The notes under the pieces are model-generated. The model was given only the letters and a program-made list of their open reading frames with translations, did not search any database and was not told the DNA's origin. 64,000 bases of DNA from JBGVSA01 sp041807905 (lineage in GTDB: Bacteria > Pseudomonadota > Gammaproteobacteria > Burkholderiales > Rhodocyclaceae): assembly GCF_041807905.1 (NCBI RefSeq), contig NZ_JBGVSA010000012.1, positions 59,504 to 123,503 of the forward strand, written 5' to 3'. Each line of letters begins with the position of its first letter. The first letter of the stretch is position 1. The position numbers were made by a program, and so were the translations under genes. Positions 43,910 through 51,605 of the stretch are shown in pieces.

Positions 43910-43931
43910 CGCGGCCCCTCACGGGGCCGCG
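43910..43931 (-). other. GC hairpin between fdhF and fdhD
   Basis: CGCGGCCCC pairs with GGGGCCGCG around a 4-nt loop, in the short gap between the fdhF stop and the fdhD start. No T-tract follows on the transcribed strand, so it is more likely an RNA-stability or partial attenuation element than a full terminator. Confidence 0.5.
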
Positions 43932-43945
43932 ATGCCAGATGGCAC

Positions 43946-46090
43946 TCAGGCCAGCGCGGCCTTGCGCATGTCGGCCTTCATCTTGCCGTAAGTCTGCTTG
44001 ACGTGATTCTCGGCCCAGTTCTGGTCAGCGATAGGTTCAACCTTGACCGCGCTGAACTTGTATTCGGGCGTCTTCGAGATCGGGTCGAGATGGTCGGCAG
44101 TCAGCGCGTTGCATGCGCCGATCCACCATTGGTAAGTCATGTAGACCGCACCCTTGTTAACGCGCTCGTTGATGTTGGCGCGCGTGATGACCTTGCCCCG
44201 GCGCGACGATATCCAGACGAGCGACTGGTCCTTGATGCCGTACGTCCTGGCGTCGTCCGGGTGAATCTGCACGAAGCCCGGTTCGTCGGCCAGGGTCTGC
44301 AGTGCCGAGCAGTTCCCCGTCATCGAGCGGCACGAGTAGTGGCCCACTTCACGCACCGTGCACAGCCCCAAGGGGTAATCGGCGTCTACCTTCTCCAGGG
44401 GCGGGCGCCACTCTGTGCCGAACAGTCGGGCCTTGCCGCTGGGCGTGTCGAAGGTGAAGCCCTTGTAGAGCCAGGGTGTGCCCGGATGATCTTCGGTCGG
44501 GCAGGGCCACTGGACATAGCCCAGGTCGGCCATCTTCTCGTAGGTGGCGCCGGTGTACAGATGGCACAGACCACGCAGTTCGTCCCAGATTTCCTGCGCG
44601 TTGTTGTACTTCATCGGATAGCCCATGGCTGTCGCCATCAGACTGTGGATCTCCCAGTCATCCTTGACGTCGCCCTGTGCTTCCACCGCCTTGTAGCACC
44701 GCTGGAATCCGCGGTCGGCGCTGGAGAAGACATTCTCGTGTTCGCCCCACGACGTGGCCGGGAAAATGACATCGGCGATCATGGCCGTCTTGGTCATGAA
44801 GATGTCCTGCACGATGATCAGCTCGAGCTTTTCAAGTTCCGCGCGCAGTGCATTGACGTCCGGGTCCGTTTGCAGCGGGTCTTCGCCAAATATGTAGTAA
44901 GCCTTGAGCCTGCCTTCGTGGATCTTGTGCGGCACTTCAGTGATGCCGATGCCGTTCTCGGCCGGCAGGGCGGCGATGCCCCAGGCCTTGGCGAACCTGT
45001 CGCGCGCCTGTGCGTCGCTGACCGGGTAGTAACCGGGCAGGGTGTTGGGCAAGGCCCCCATGTCGCACGCGCCCTGAACGTTGTTCTGGCCACGCACCGG
45101 GCCAACGCCAACATTGGGACGCCCCAGGTTGCCCGTCACGGTTGCCAGGCTCGACAGGCCCTTGACCACATCGACAGCCTGCCCCCATTGCGTCACACCC
45201 ATTCCCCACAGGATCGTGGCCGTCGGCGCGGCAGCGTACATGCGCATGGCTTCGCGGATGAGGTCCGGGTCCAGCCCTGTGATGTCGGCGACGTACTCCG
45301 GCGTGTACTTGGCGACCGCGGCCTTGTATTCCTCGAAGCCTTCGGCGTAATTCGCGACGAAATCCGGCTTGTAGAGGTTCTCGTTGATCAGCACGTTGGC
45401 GAAGGCGTTGACCAGCGCCATGTTGGAGCCGTTCTTCAGCGGCAGATACAGATCGGCCAACCGCGCGGTTTCGATGTAGCGCGGATCGCACACGATGATC
45501 TTGGCGCCTTTTTCCTTGGCCTTGATGATGCGGTTCGCCACGATGGGGTGCGAGTCCGCCGCGTTGTATCCGAATACCAGGATGCACTTCGTGTCCTCGA
45601 TTTCGGGAATCGAGTTGCTCATGGCGCCGTTGCCGAGCGTCACCATCAGCCCGGCCACCGAAGGGCCGTGGCAGACGCGCGCGCAGCAATCGATGTTGTT
45701 GGTGCCGATGACTGCCCGGGCGAATTTCTGCGCGATGTAGTTCGATTCATTGCCGGTGCCGCGCGAAGAGCCGGTCACCATGATCGAATCGGGGCCGTAT
45801 TTGGCCTTGATTTCCTTCAGACGCCCGGCTGCGAAGCTGATCGCCTCATCCCACGACACGGCTTCGAATTCAGCGCCGCGCTGCCGACGCAGTAGCGGCT
45901 GCCGCAGGCGCGGCGTGAGCAGTTTGGTGTCGTTGAGGAAGTCCCACCCGTAGTAGCCCTTCAGGCACAGCGCCCCCTCATTGGTCACCCCGTTTGCGCC
46001 TTCGGCTCCGACGACCTTGTTGTCCTTCACCAGGAGGTTGATCTTGCAGCCTGAACCACAGTAGGGGCAGACCGTGATGACTTTTTTCAT
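43946..46090 (-). CDS. fdhF: Formate dehydrogenase H, cysteine form
   Basis: 714-residue molybdopterin oxidoreductase oxidising formate to CO2 in the formate hydrogenlyase complex. The N-terminal [4Fe-4S] ligands are CPYCGSGC and Cys42 (LCLKGYYGWD). The Mo ligand, selenocysteine 140 in E. coli FdhF, is Cys140 here (CCARVCHGPSVAGL, codon TGC at 45671-45673), followed by the catalytic His. Cofactor-binding motifs GMGVTQWGQAVDVVKGLSSL, RGQNNVQGACDMGALPNTLP and the C-terminal REVGHYSCRSMTGNCSAL and YMTYQWWIGACN are conserved. No selenocysteine machinery is needed. Follows hydN by 36 bp. Confidence 0.96.
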   Translation of the reverse strand: MKKVITVCPYCGSGCKINLLVKDNKVVGAEGANGVTNEGALCLKGYYGWDFLNDTKLLTPRLRQPLLRRQRGAEFEAVSWDEAISFAAGRLKEIKAKYGPDSIMVTGSSRGTGNESNYIAQKFARAVIGTNNIDCCARVCHGPSVAGLMVTLGNGAMSNSIPEIEDTKCILVFGYNAADSHPIVANRIIKAKEKGAKIIVCDPRYIETARLADLYLPLKNGSNMALVNAFANVLINENLYKPDFVANYAEGFEEYKAAVAKYTPEYVADITGLDPDLIREAMRMYAAAPTATILWGMGVTQWGQAVDVVKGLSSLATVTGNLGRPNVGVGPVRGQNNVQGACDMGALPNTLPGYYPVSDAQARDRFAKAWGIAALPAENGIGITEVPHKIHEGRLKAYYIFGEDPLQTDPDVNALRAELEKLELIIVQDIFMTKTAMIADVIFPATSWGEHENVFSSADRGFQRCYKAVEAQGDVKDDWEIHSLMATAMGYPMKYNNAQEIWDELRGLCHLYTGATYEKMADLGYVQWPCPTEDHPGTPWLYKGFTFDTPSGKARLFGTEWRPPLEKVDADYPLGLCTVREVGHYSCRSMTGNCSALQTLADEPGFVQIHPDDARTYGIKDQSLVWISSRRGKVITRANINERVNKGAVYMTYQWWIGACNALTADHLDPISKTPEYKFSAVKVEPIADQNWAENHVKQTYGKMKADMRKAALA

Positions 46091-46126
46091 GTCACAAACC
46101 CTTTCAAATCGAGAAGTCGCCGAGGC

Positions 46127-46669
46127 TCAAAATTGAGTTTTGCTGTCCAGGCTCTGAGCGGCCAGTTCGCGGCGGCGCTGCAAAGTGGCAGTCATGACGG
46201 ATTGGTCAACCAGCCGGATGGCGTTGGTCGGACAGGCCGTGATGCATGCCTGCCCATCGGCCCGGTCAATGCACAGATCGCACTTTTGAGCCTCCGACTT
46301 CGCGCGGCGCGAGGCAAAGAATGTTTGCGGCTGAGCAGGAGCCGTCACGTTGACGACGTTCATGGCGCCGTAAGGGCAGGCCACGACACAGCTCTTGCAG
46401 CCGATGCAGCGTGACTGCACGACCTGCACGCTGTCGTGGGCGAAGACGATTGCATTCACGGGGCACGCCTTGGCGCAGGGTGCGTCGTCGCACTGGCGGC
46501 ACATGACTGCCGTCGTGATCGAGCCGATGCGCTGGACCGTCAGGCGCGGCGAAAAATTCTGGGGGGTCAGCGCAGTGTCTTCATCGAGGGGATGTGCCAT
46601 CGCACAAGCGACTTCGCAGGTGCGGCAGCCGATACATTTGCTAGGTTCGGTGATGACAAACCGGTTCAT
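46127..46669 (-). CDS. hydN: Electron transport ferredoxin HydN
   Basis: 180 residues with four [4Fe-4S] Cys groups: CIGCRTCEVACAMAH, CRQCDDAPCAKACP, CIGCKSCVVACPYGAM and CDLCIDRADGQACITACP. HydN-type proteins carry electrons from FdhF. It shares its opening (MNRFVI-EPS-C-GC-TC) with HyfA, so the two are paralogues serving one complex. GAGGAG lies 8 bp before the ATG. First gene of hydN-fdhF-fdhD, with its own sigma-54 promoter. Confidence 0.94.
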   Translation of the reverse strand: MNRFVITEPSKCIGCRTCEVACAMAHPLDEDTALTPQNFSPRLTVQRIGSITTAVMCRQCDDAPCAKACPVNAIVFAHDSVQVVQSRCIGCKSCVVACPYGAMNVVNVTAPAQPQTFFASRRAKSEAQKCDLCIDRADGQACITACPTNAIRLVDQSVMTATLQRRRELAAQSLDSKTQF

Positions 46670-46746
46670 TTGACGAGCTCCTCATTTGGAACGTGCCATA
46701 GGCGCGCTGGACGGTTGTGCCTCCGTCCTTTCAATTGCATGTGTGA

Positions 46747-46762
46747 CGCATAAGGCATGCCA
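46747..46762 (-). promoter_or_regulatory. Sigma-54 promoter of hydN-fdhF
   Basis: Reading on the minus strand, TGGCAT-GCCTT-ATGCG keeps the invariant GG and GC at the correct 12-bp phase. The expected start lies about 65 bp before the hydN ATG. Confidence 0.62.
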
Positions 46763-46786
46763 GTTGTCGTCCCTGTCCCGATGCGC

Positions 46787-46802
46787 TGGAACTACACTTG
46801 CT
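46787..46802 (+). promoter_or_regulatory. Sigma-54 promoter of the hyp operon
   Basis: TGGAAC-TACAC-TTGCT differs from the consensus TGGCAC-N5-TTGCA at two positions. It would give a leader of about 125 nt before hypA that contains palindrome site 2. Confidence 0.62.
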
Positions 46803-46860
46803 TGGCTGCGGTGCGGCTGCTCGATCGCGATGGAATCCGGCGGAGAGCGATGTGCCGCCG

Positions 46861-46887
46861 AGTGTCGAACGACAGCTTTTCGACACT
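46861..46887. promoter_or_regulatory. Activator-site candidate between hydN and hypA (site 2)
   Basis: AGTGTCGAA and TTCGACACT are perfect 9-bp inverted arms around a 9-nt spacer. The core TGTCGAA is shared with sites 1 and 3. It lies about 98 bp upstream of the hydN promoter but downstream of the hypA promoter. Confidence 0.6.
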
Positions 46888-46938
46888 TTTGACGACGCTC
46901 GTCAGCCGCCGGGACGGTCAAATTGCTGGATCAAGGAA

Positions 46939-47286
46939 ATGCATGAACTGACATTGGCGGAGCGTGCCATCGCCATGGCCGAAGAAGTGGCCCGCCGCGC
47001 GGGGGCGCGCTGCATCACGCGCGTTCGCCTTGGCATCGGCGCGCTGGCGCATGTCGACGCTGATACGCTCATCTATTGCTGCGGCCTCGTCGCGCGCGAA
47101 ACGCTGGCCGAAGGCGCCGAGATTGTTGCGGAACGCATCGCCGGCGAGGCATGGTGTGCAACTTGCAAGCAAGCCGTCGAGTTGTCGCGGGTTGGAAATG
47201 CCTGTCCGCACTGCGGTGGATTCGAGTTGGAAGTCGTAGCGGGGGATGAGATGCAGATCCTCGATATCAGCGTCGCGAGCCGCTGA
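46939..47286 (+). CDS. hypA: Hydrogenase nickel incorporation protein HypA
   Basis: 115-residue nickel metallochaperone. The start MHELTLAERAI contains the nickel-binding Met-His-Glu, and two CxxC zinc motifs (CATCKQ and CPHCGG) stand at about residues 74-77 and 91-94. The ATG at 46939 is fixed by the essential N-terminal MHE. Works with HypB to load nickel into HyfG. First gene of hypABCDE. Confidence 0.94.
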   Translation: MHELTLAERAIAMAEEVARRAGARCITRVRLGIGALAHVDADTLIYCCGLVARETLAEGAEIVAERIAGEAWCATCKQAVELSRVGNACPHCGGFELEVVAGDEMQILDISVASR

Positions 47287-47360
47287 CGAAACTGTTCCGG
47301 CCTTGCTGTACGAGCCCGGTCTTGCCAGTGGCGCGGGGCGGGAATGATTGGAGTTGTGCA

Positions 47361-48197
47361 ATGTGTAGCACTTGCGGCTGCGGCGGCGGCCAGACTGTCA
47401 TTGGTGGCGTGCCGATCAGCTACGCCGCTGGCGCGCGGCGCAAGCGGAATGTGGTTCCCCTGCAGGCGGCACATGCCCCCGACACGACCGGCGAGCAGAT
47501 ATTGCGGATCGAGCGCGATCTGCTGGCCGACAACGATGCGCAGGCTGCCATCAACCGCACAGTCTTCGCCGAGCGGGGTCTGTTCGTGCTCAATTTCGTC
47601 TCGAGTCCCGGGTCGGGCAAGACCACGCTGCTGGCCGACACCATCCGGCGCTGGCAAGCGCGTACGCCGCTTGCCGTCATCGAAGGCGATCAGCAGACGG
47701 AGAACGACGCCGACCGCATTCGCGCGGCCGGCGCGCCGGCAGTCCAGATCAATACGGGCAAGGGATGTCACCTGGACGCCCACATGGTGAGCAACGCGGT
47801 GGCGCGGCTGGTCGAAGACGACGCTCTGCCGCGCGACGGTCTGCTGTTCATCGAGAATGTCGGCAATCTCGTCTGCCCGGCTGCCTTCGATCTGGGCGAG
47901 GCGCACAAGGTGGTCATCCTGTCCGTTACCGAAGGCGAGGACAAGCCGCTCAAATACCCCGACATGTTCCGTGTCGCCGACTTGCTGATCATGAGCAAGG
48001 TCGACCTGCTGCCATTCGTCGACTTCGATGCCGAGGCGGCAATCGCCCATGCGCGCAAGGTGCGGCCGGGATTGCCCGTGCTGAAACTGTCGACCCGCAC
48101 CGGAGAAGGCTGCGACGCGTGGCTGGCGTGGCTCGCGGCAGGATGCGCGGCGAGCCGCCATGAGGCAGCGGCGACTGAAGACGCATCGAATCGATGA
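47361..48197 (+). CDS. hypB: Hydrogenase nickel incorporation GTPase HypB
   Basis: 278-residue GTPase assisting nickel insertion. The N-terminal high-affinity metal motif is MCSTCGCGGGQ; no histidine-rich tract follows, so it is probably not a nickel store. The G1 motif is SSPGSGKTTLL; IEGDQQTENDADRIRAAG, NTGKGCHLDAHMV, FIENVGNLVCPAAFDLGE, and SVTEGEDKPLKYP with SKVDLLP (G4) complete the SIMIBI GTPase. TGGAG precedes the ATG. Confidence 0.95.
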   Translation: MCSTCGCGGGQTVIGGVPISYAAGARRKRNVVPLQAAHAPDTTGEQILRIERDLLADNDAQAAINRTVFAERGLFVLNFVSSPGSGKTTLLADTIRRWQARTPLAVIEGDQQTENDADRIRAAGAPAVQINTGKGCHLDAHMVSNAVARLVEDDALPRDGLLFIENVGNLVCPAAFDLGEAHKVVILSVTEGEDKPLKYPDMFRVADLLIMSKVDLLPFVDFDAEAAIAHARKVRPGLPVLKLSTRTGEGCDAWLAWLAAGCAASRHEAAATEDASNR

Positions 48198-48207
48198 GGA
48201 CCGCGAA

Positions 48208-48462
48208 ATGTGCCTGGCCATTCCCGCTCGTGTGATCGAACTTCTGCCTGACGAGCGCGCGTGCGTGGAACTCGGCGGCGTGAAGAAAGAGATTTCGCTG
48301 TCGCTGCTCGATGGGGTGTGCGTGGGCGATTACGTCATCGTGCACGTCGGCTTCGCCATCGGGCGCATCGATCCGCAGGAAGCCGAGCAGACGCTTGCCA
48401 CGCTGGCCGACATGGCGGCCGTGAGCGAAGACGAATCGCTGCTGACGCCGCCGCTGGCTTGA
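48208..48462 (+). CDS. hypC: Hydrogenase assembly chaperone HypC/HybG
   Basis: 84 residues. Begins MCLAIPARVIELLPDERACV, with the essential Cys2 that binds the Fe(CN)2CO precursor with HypD and guides it to the large subunit. The typical GVCVGDYVIVHVGFAIGRID stretch is present. The GAGGA before the ATG is good. An upstream in-frame ATG overlapping hypB is rejected because Cys2 must follow Met1. Confidence 0.95.
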   Translation: MCLAIPARVIELLPDERACVELGGVKKEISLSLLDGVCVGDYVIVHVGFAIGRIDPQEAEQTLATLADMAAVSEDESLLTPPLA

Positions 48463-48472
48463 GAACACGTCA

Positions 48473-49600
48473 ATGAAATACGTCGACGAATTTCGCGATG
48501 GCACACTGGCGCGCGGCCTGGCGCAGACGATAACGGCCGAGGCGAGACCCGGGCGGACCTATCGCCTGATGGAGTTCTGCGGAGGGCACACGCATGCCAT
48601 ATCCCGCTACGGCATCGCCGATCTGCTGCCTTCGTCGGTACAACTGATCCATGGCCCCGGCTGCCCCGTGTGCGTGCTGCCGATCGGGCGAATCGATGCC
48701 GCCATTGCATTGGCGCGCGAGCACAACGTGATCCTCTGTTCGTACGCCGATACGCTGCGCGTGCCGGCGTCGAAAGGCGTCTCGCTGCAACACGTCCGTG
48801 CTGCCGGGGCCGATGTGCGCATGGTTTATTCGTGCGCCGATGCGCTGCGCATCGCACAGGACAATCCCTCGCGCGAAGTCGTCTTCTTTGCCATCGGCTT
48901 CGAGACGACAACGCCGATGACGGCCGCGGTCGTCATGCAGGCCGCCGCAATGGGCGTGCGCAATTTCAGCGTGTTCTGCAACCACGTGCTCACGCCTCCG
49001 GCGATGTCGCACATTCTGGAGTCAGAGAGCGACGCCGCGTTGGACGGGCTGATTGGGCCGGCCCACGTGAGTACGGTGATCGGCTCCCGGCCCTACGAGA
49101 AATTCGTTTCCGAATCCGGCTGCCCCGTGGCGATTTCCGGCTTCGAGCCGCTCGATGTCATGCAGTCCATATTGATGCTGGTGCGCCAGCTCAATGACGG
49201 CCGCGTGGCCGTCGAAAACCAGTTTCAGCGTGCGGTGACACGCGACGGCAACGTCAAGGCGCAGGCGATGATGGCCAAGGTATTTTCGCTTCGAGAGACC
49301 TTCGAGTGGCGCGGCCTGGGCGAGATCCCGGCCAGCGCACTGCGCATCGCGGATGACTTTGCCGACTTCGACGCTGAACGGCGCTTTGCGGTCGGCTATC
49401 GCAGCGTCGCCGATCCGAAGGCCTGCGAATGCGCTTCCATCCTGCGAGGACTCAAGCGCCCGGCCGACTGCCGCGTATTCGGCACCGCCTGCACGCCCGA
49501 TCACCCGATCGGCGCATGCATGGTGTCCTCAGAGGGCGCCTGCGCGGCGCACTACACCTACGGTCGCCATGCTGTGACTGCAATCACTTCACCGAACTGA
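48473..49600 (+). CDS. hypD: Hydrogenase formation protein HypD
   Basis: 375-residue iron-sulfur scaffold on which the Fe(CN)2CO group is built. Motifs: MEFCGGHTHAISRYG, IHGPGCPVCVLPIGRID, FFAIGFETTTPMTAAVVMQA, FSVFCNHVLTPPAM, the redox CPVAISGFEPLDVM and the C-terminal cluster cysteines in DPKACECASILRGLKRPADC, then CTPDHPIGACMVSSEGACAA. Ten bases after hypC. Confidence 0.96.
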   Translation: MKYVDEFRDGTLARGLAQTITAEARPGRTYRLMEFCGGHTHAISRYGIADLLPSSVQLIHGPGCPVCVLPIGRIDAAIALAREHNVILCSYADTLRVPASKGVSLQHVRAAGADVRMVYSCADALRIAQDNPSREVVFFAIGFETTTPMTAAVVMQAAAMGVRNFSVFCNHVLTPPAMSHILESESDAALDGLIGPAHVSTVIGSRPYEKFVSESGCPVAISGFEPLDVMQSILMLVRQLNDGRVAVENQFQRAVTRDGNVKAQAMMAKVFSLRETFEWRGLGEIPASALRIADDFADFDAERRFAVGYRSVADPKACECASILRGLKRPADCRVFGTACTPDHPIGACMVSSEGACAAHYTYGRHAVTAITSPN

Positions 49601-49602
49601 CC

Positions 49603-50646
49603 ATGGCAACTCATTCGCGCGCTCTCGATTTGCGTCACGGTCGGGTCGACCTCGGCCACGGCGCTGGCGGCCGTTCCATGGCACAACTCATCGAGCAGCT
49701 TTTCCTGCGCCATTTCGATAACCCGTGGCTTCGGGCGCAAAACGATGGCGCATGTCTGTCGCTGCCGCCCGATGCGGGGCGGATCGTCATGGCGACGGAT
49801 TGCCACGTCGTCTCGCCGTTGTTCTTTCCGGGCGGCGACATTGGCAGTCTGGCCGTGCACGGCACGGTCAATGACGTCGCGGTGGCTGGCGGGCGTCCGC
49901 TGTGGCTGTCGGCGGCCTTCATCCTCGAAGAAGGCTTTCCGCTCGCGGACCTCGAACGCATTGTCGTGTCGATGGCGGAGGCGGCCCGTGCGGCCGGCGT
50001 GGCCATTGTCACGGGCGATACCAAGGTGGTCGAACGCGGCAAGTGCGACGGCGTATTCATCAACACGACGGGCGTCGGCGTGGCCGTGCCGGGCGTGACG
50101 CTGGACCCGGCAAACATCCGCCCGGGAGACGCGATCATCGTTTCCGGTACGCTCGGTGACCACGGTATGGCGATCATGTCGCAACGCGAGAGCCTGTCCT
50201 TCGAATCCGAACTGCGCTCCGACAGCGCGGCGTTGAACGGACTGGTCGACGCCATCCTAGCGGCCGTTCCCGGCGTGCGCGCATTGCGCGACCCGACGCG
50301 AGGCGGACTGGCGGCCGTGCTCAATGAATTCGCGCAGGCCGCGGGGTGCGGAATCCATGTGCGGGAAAGCGCAATACCCGTGCGCCCCGAAGTCACCGCG
50401 TCATGCGAACTGCTTGGACTGGACCCGCTCTACGTCGCCAATGAAGGCAAGCTCGTTGCCGCGTGCGCGCCGGAAGATGCTCCGCGCGTGCTCGACGCCA
50501 TGCACGCCCACCCGCTCGGGCGCGATGCGTCGCTCATCGGCTACGCGCAGATCGACGAGCGATGCTTCGTTCAGATGGAAACGGCCTTCGGCGGACGCCG
50601 CATGGTCGACTGGCTGACAGGAGAGCAACTGCCGCGGATCTGTTGA
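49603..50646 (+). CDS. hypE: Carbamoyl dehydratase HypE
   Basis: 347 residues of the PurM-like fold. Converts thiocarbamate on its C-terminal cysteine (from HypF) to thiocyanate, source of the CN ligands. The functional C-terminus PRIC is intact. Family features: GHGAGGRSMAQLIEQLFLRH, ATDCHVVSPLFFPGGDIG, GDTKVVERGKCDGVFINTTG and RDPTRGGLAAVLNEFA. Starts 2 bp after the hypD stop. hypF is not adjacent but follows hupE. Confidence 0.95.
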   Translation: MATHSRALDLRHGRVDLGHGAGGRSMAQLIEQLFLRHFDNPWLRAQNDGACLSLPPDAGRIVMATDCHVVSPLFFPGGDIGSLAVHGTVNDVAVAGGRPLWLSAAFILEEGFPLADLERIVVSMAEAARAAGVAIVTGDTKVVERGKCDGVFINTTGVGVAVPGVTLDPANIRPGDAIIVSGTLGDHGMAIMSQRESLSFESELRSDSAALNGLVDAILAAVPGVRALRDPTRGGLAAVLNEFAQAAGCGIHVRESAIPVRPEVTASCELLGLDPLYVANEGKLVAACAPEDAPRVLDAMHAHPLGRDASLIGYAQIDERCFVQMETAFGGRRMVDWLTGEQLPRIC

Positions 50647-50695
50647 TGCCGCCATTCGCCGTCGGCACATCGACAGCGAACGGGGCAGGGGTCGT

Positions 50696-51286
50696 TCACA
50701 TCGACCCCACGAGAAGACTCGTCCCCAGCAGCGCCACGCCTCCACCGAGGACACAACTCCACCATGCGTGGGTCCGCATGAGCATGCGGCCGGCGACGAG
50801 GCCGACGCAGTGAAGCAGCAAGGTGCTGAATACCATGCCGGCCAGCGTCGCCGTGGCTTGCCCAGTGATGCCCAATTCGGCGCCGTGGGCCAGACCATGA
50901 AAGACGGCGAACATCCCGACAAGCGAGGCCGCCATGGCCGTGGGCATCTTTACACGCATGGCCGTGAGCAAGCCGAGCACCAGCAGCGAAGCCGCAATCA
51001 TCGGCTCGACGGCCGGCAGCGTTGCACCTGCCATGCCCGCCACGGCTCCGACCAGCAACAGGCCCGCAAACGAGATCGGCGCTACCCAGATGCGGCGTGC
51101 AGTCATGGCACTCCAGATGCCGACGGCGATCATCGCAGACAGGTGGTCCAGGCCAGTGAAGGGATGCACGACCCCAGCGACCAGGCCCGTCAGGTGATGC
51201 GCGCCGCCGTCGGTCCCCGTATGAGCCAGGGCGATGCCGGGCAGGCTCAGCGTCAAAGCGAGCAATAGGTGCTTGCGGATGTTCAT
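50696..51286 (-). CDS. hupE: HupE/UreJ family nickel permease
   Basis: 196-residue membrane protein with a signal-like first segment (MNIRKHLLLALTLSLPGIAL-AHTG) and about six helices. The HupE/UreJ motif HPFTGLDHLSAMIAVGIWS near residue 41 and FAVFHGLAHGAELG are present, with their histidines as likely nickel ligands. It probably brings in nickel for the hydrogenase. GGAGAT precedes the ATG at 51286. It lies between hypE and hypF on the opposite strand and has a sigma-54 promoter nearly identical to that of hyf. Confidence 0.92.
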   Translation of the reverse strand: MNIRKHLLLALTLSLPGIALAHTGTDGGAHHLTGLVAGVVHPFTGLDHLSAMIAVGIWSAMTARRIWVAPISFAGLLLVGAVAGMAGATLPAVEPMIAASLLVLGLLTAMRVKMPTAMAASLVGMFAVFHGLAHGAELGITGQATATLAGMVFSTLLLHCVGLVAGRMLMRTHAWWSCVLGGGVALLGTSLLVGSM

Positions 51287-51398
51287 CTGGATCTCCAGGC
51301 TAATCTGTGGGTCGGCCGTATATCGGCAGTCGAGATGCGACCAGCAGGTGGCGAGATTGCCAGCCGATACGTCATCGAGCCGATTGTTGCGCATCGAA

Positions 51399-51414
51399 TG
51401 CAGATTCCATGCCA
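51399..51414 (-). promoter_or_regulatory. Sigma-54 promoter of hupE
   Basis: Reading on the minus strand, TGGCAT-GGAAT-CTGCA. It differs from the hyfA promoter at a single base in the spacer. The expected start lies about 100 bp before the hupE ATG. Confidence 0.68.
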
Positions 51415-51522
51415 TGCGCGTGCAGGTCGCGAGACGCGCTCATTTACAAGGGTTTGCGGTTTTGTGCCGATAGCGATCCCGCACTTTTCGTCACAACTGA
51501 CGACGACGTGGGCGAGGGCGCT

Positions 51523-51534
51523 GACAGTTCGACA
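51523..51534. promoter_or_regulatory. Activator-site candidate between hupE and hypF (site 3)
   Basis: On the minus strand this reads TGTCGAACTGTC, the same 12 bases as part of site 1 (29246-29257). ACTGTC is directly repeated on both sides of GA. It is 109 bp upstream of the hupE promoter. Confidence 0.55.
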
Positions 51535-51605
51535 GTCGTTCGGCCCGAGCGGGCCGTGGCCAGCTCGAAGCGGCATGCACGCATGTCGCGATGCCCGGGT
51601 CACGT

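Noticed and set aside
45671..45673. Selenocysteine codon in fdhF
   Set aside because: The codon is TGC (Cys), and there is no in-frame TGA in the gene.
44003..45895. 630-codon open frame opposite fdhF
   Set aside because: Pure antisense of fdhF; Arg/Val/His-rich with no family features.
51557..51572. Possible sigma-54 promoter before hypF (TGGCCA-GCTCG-AAGCG)
   Set aside because: GG and GC spacing is right but the TT before GC is missing, and it is only about 20 bp from activator site 3, too close for enhancer-type activation.
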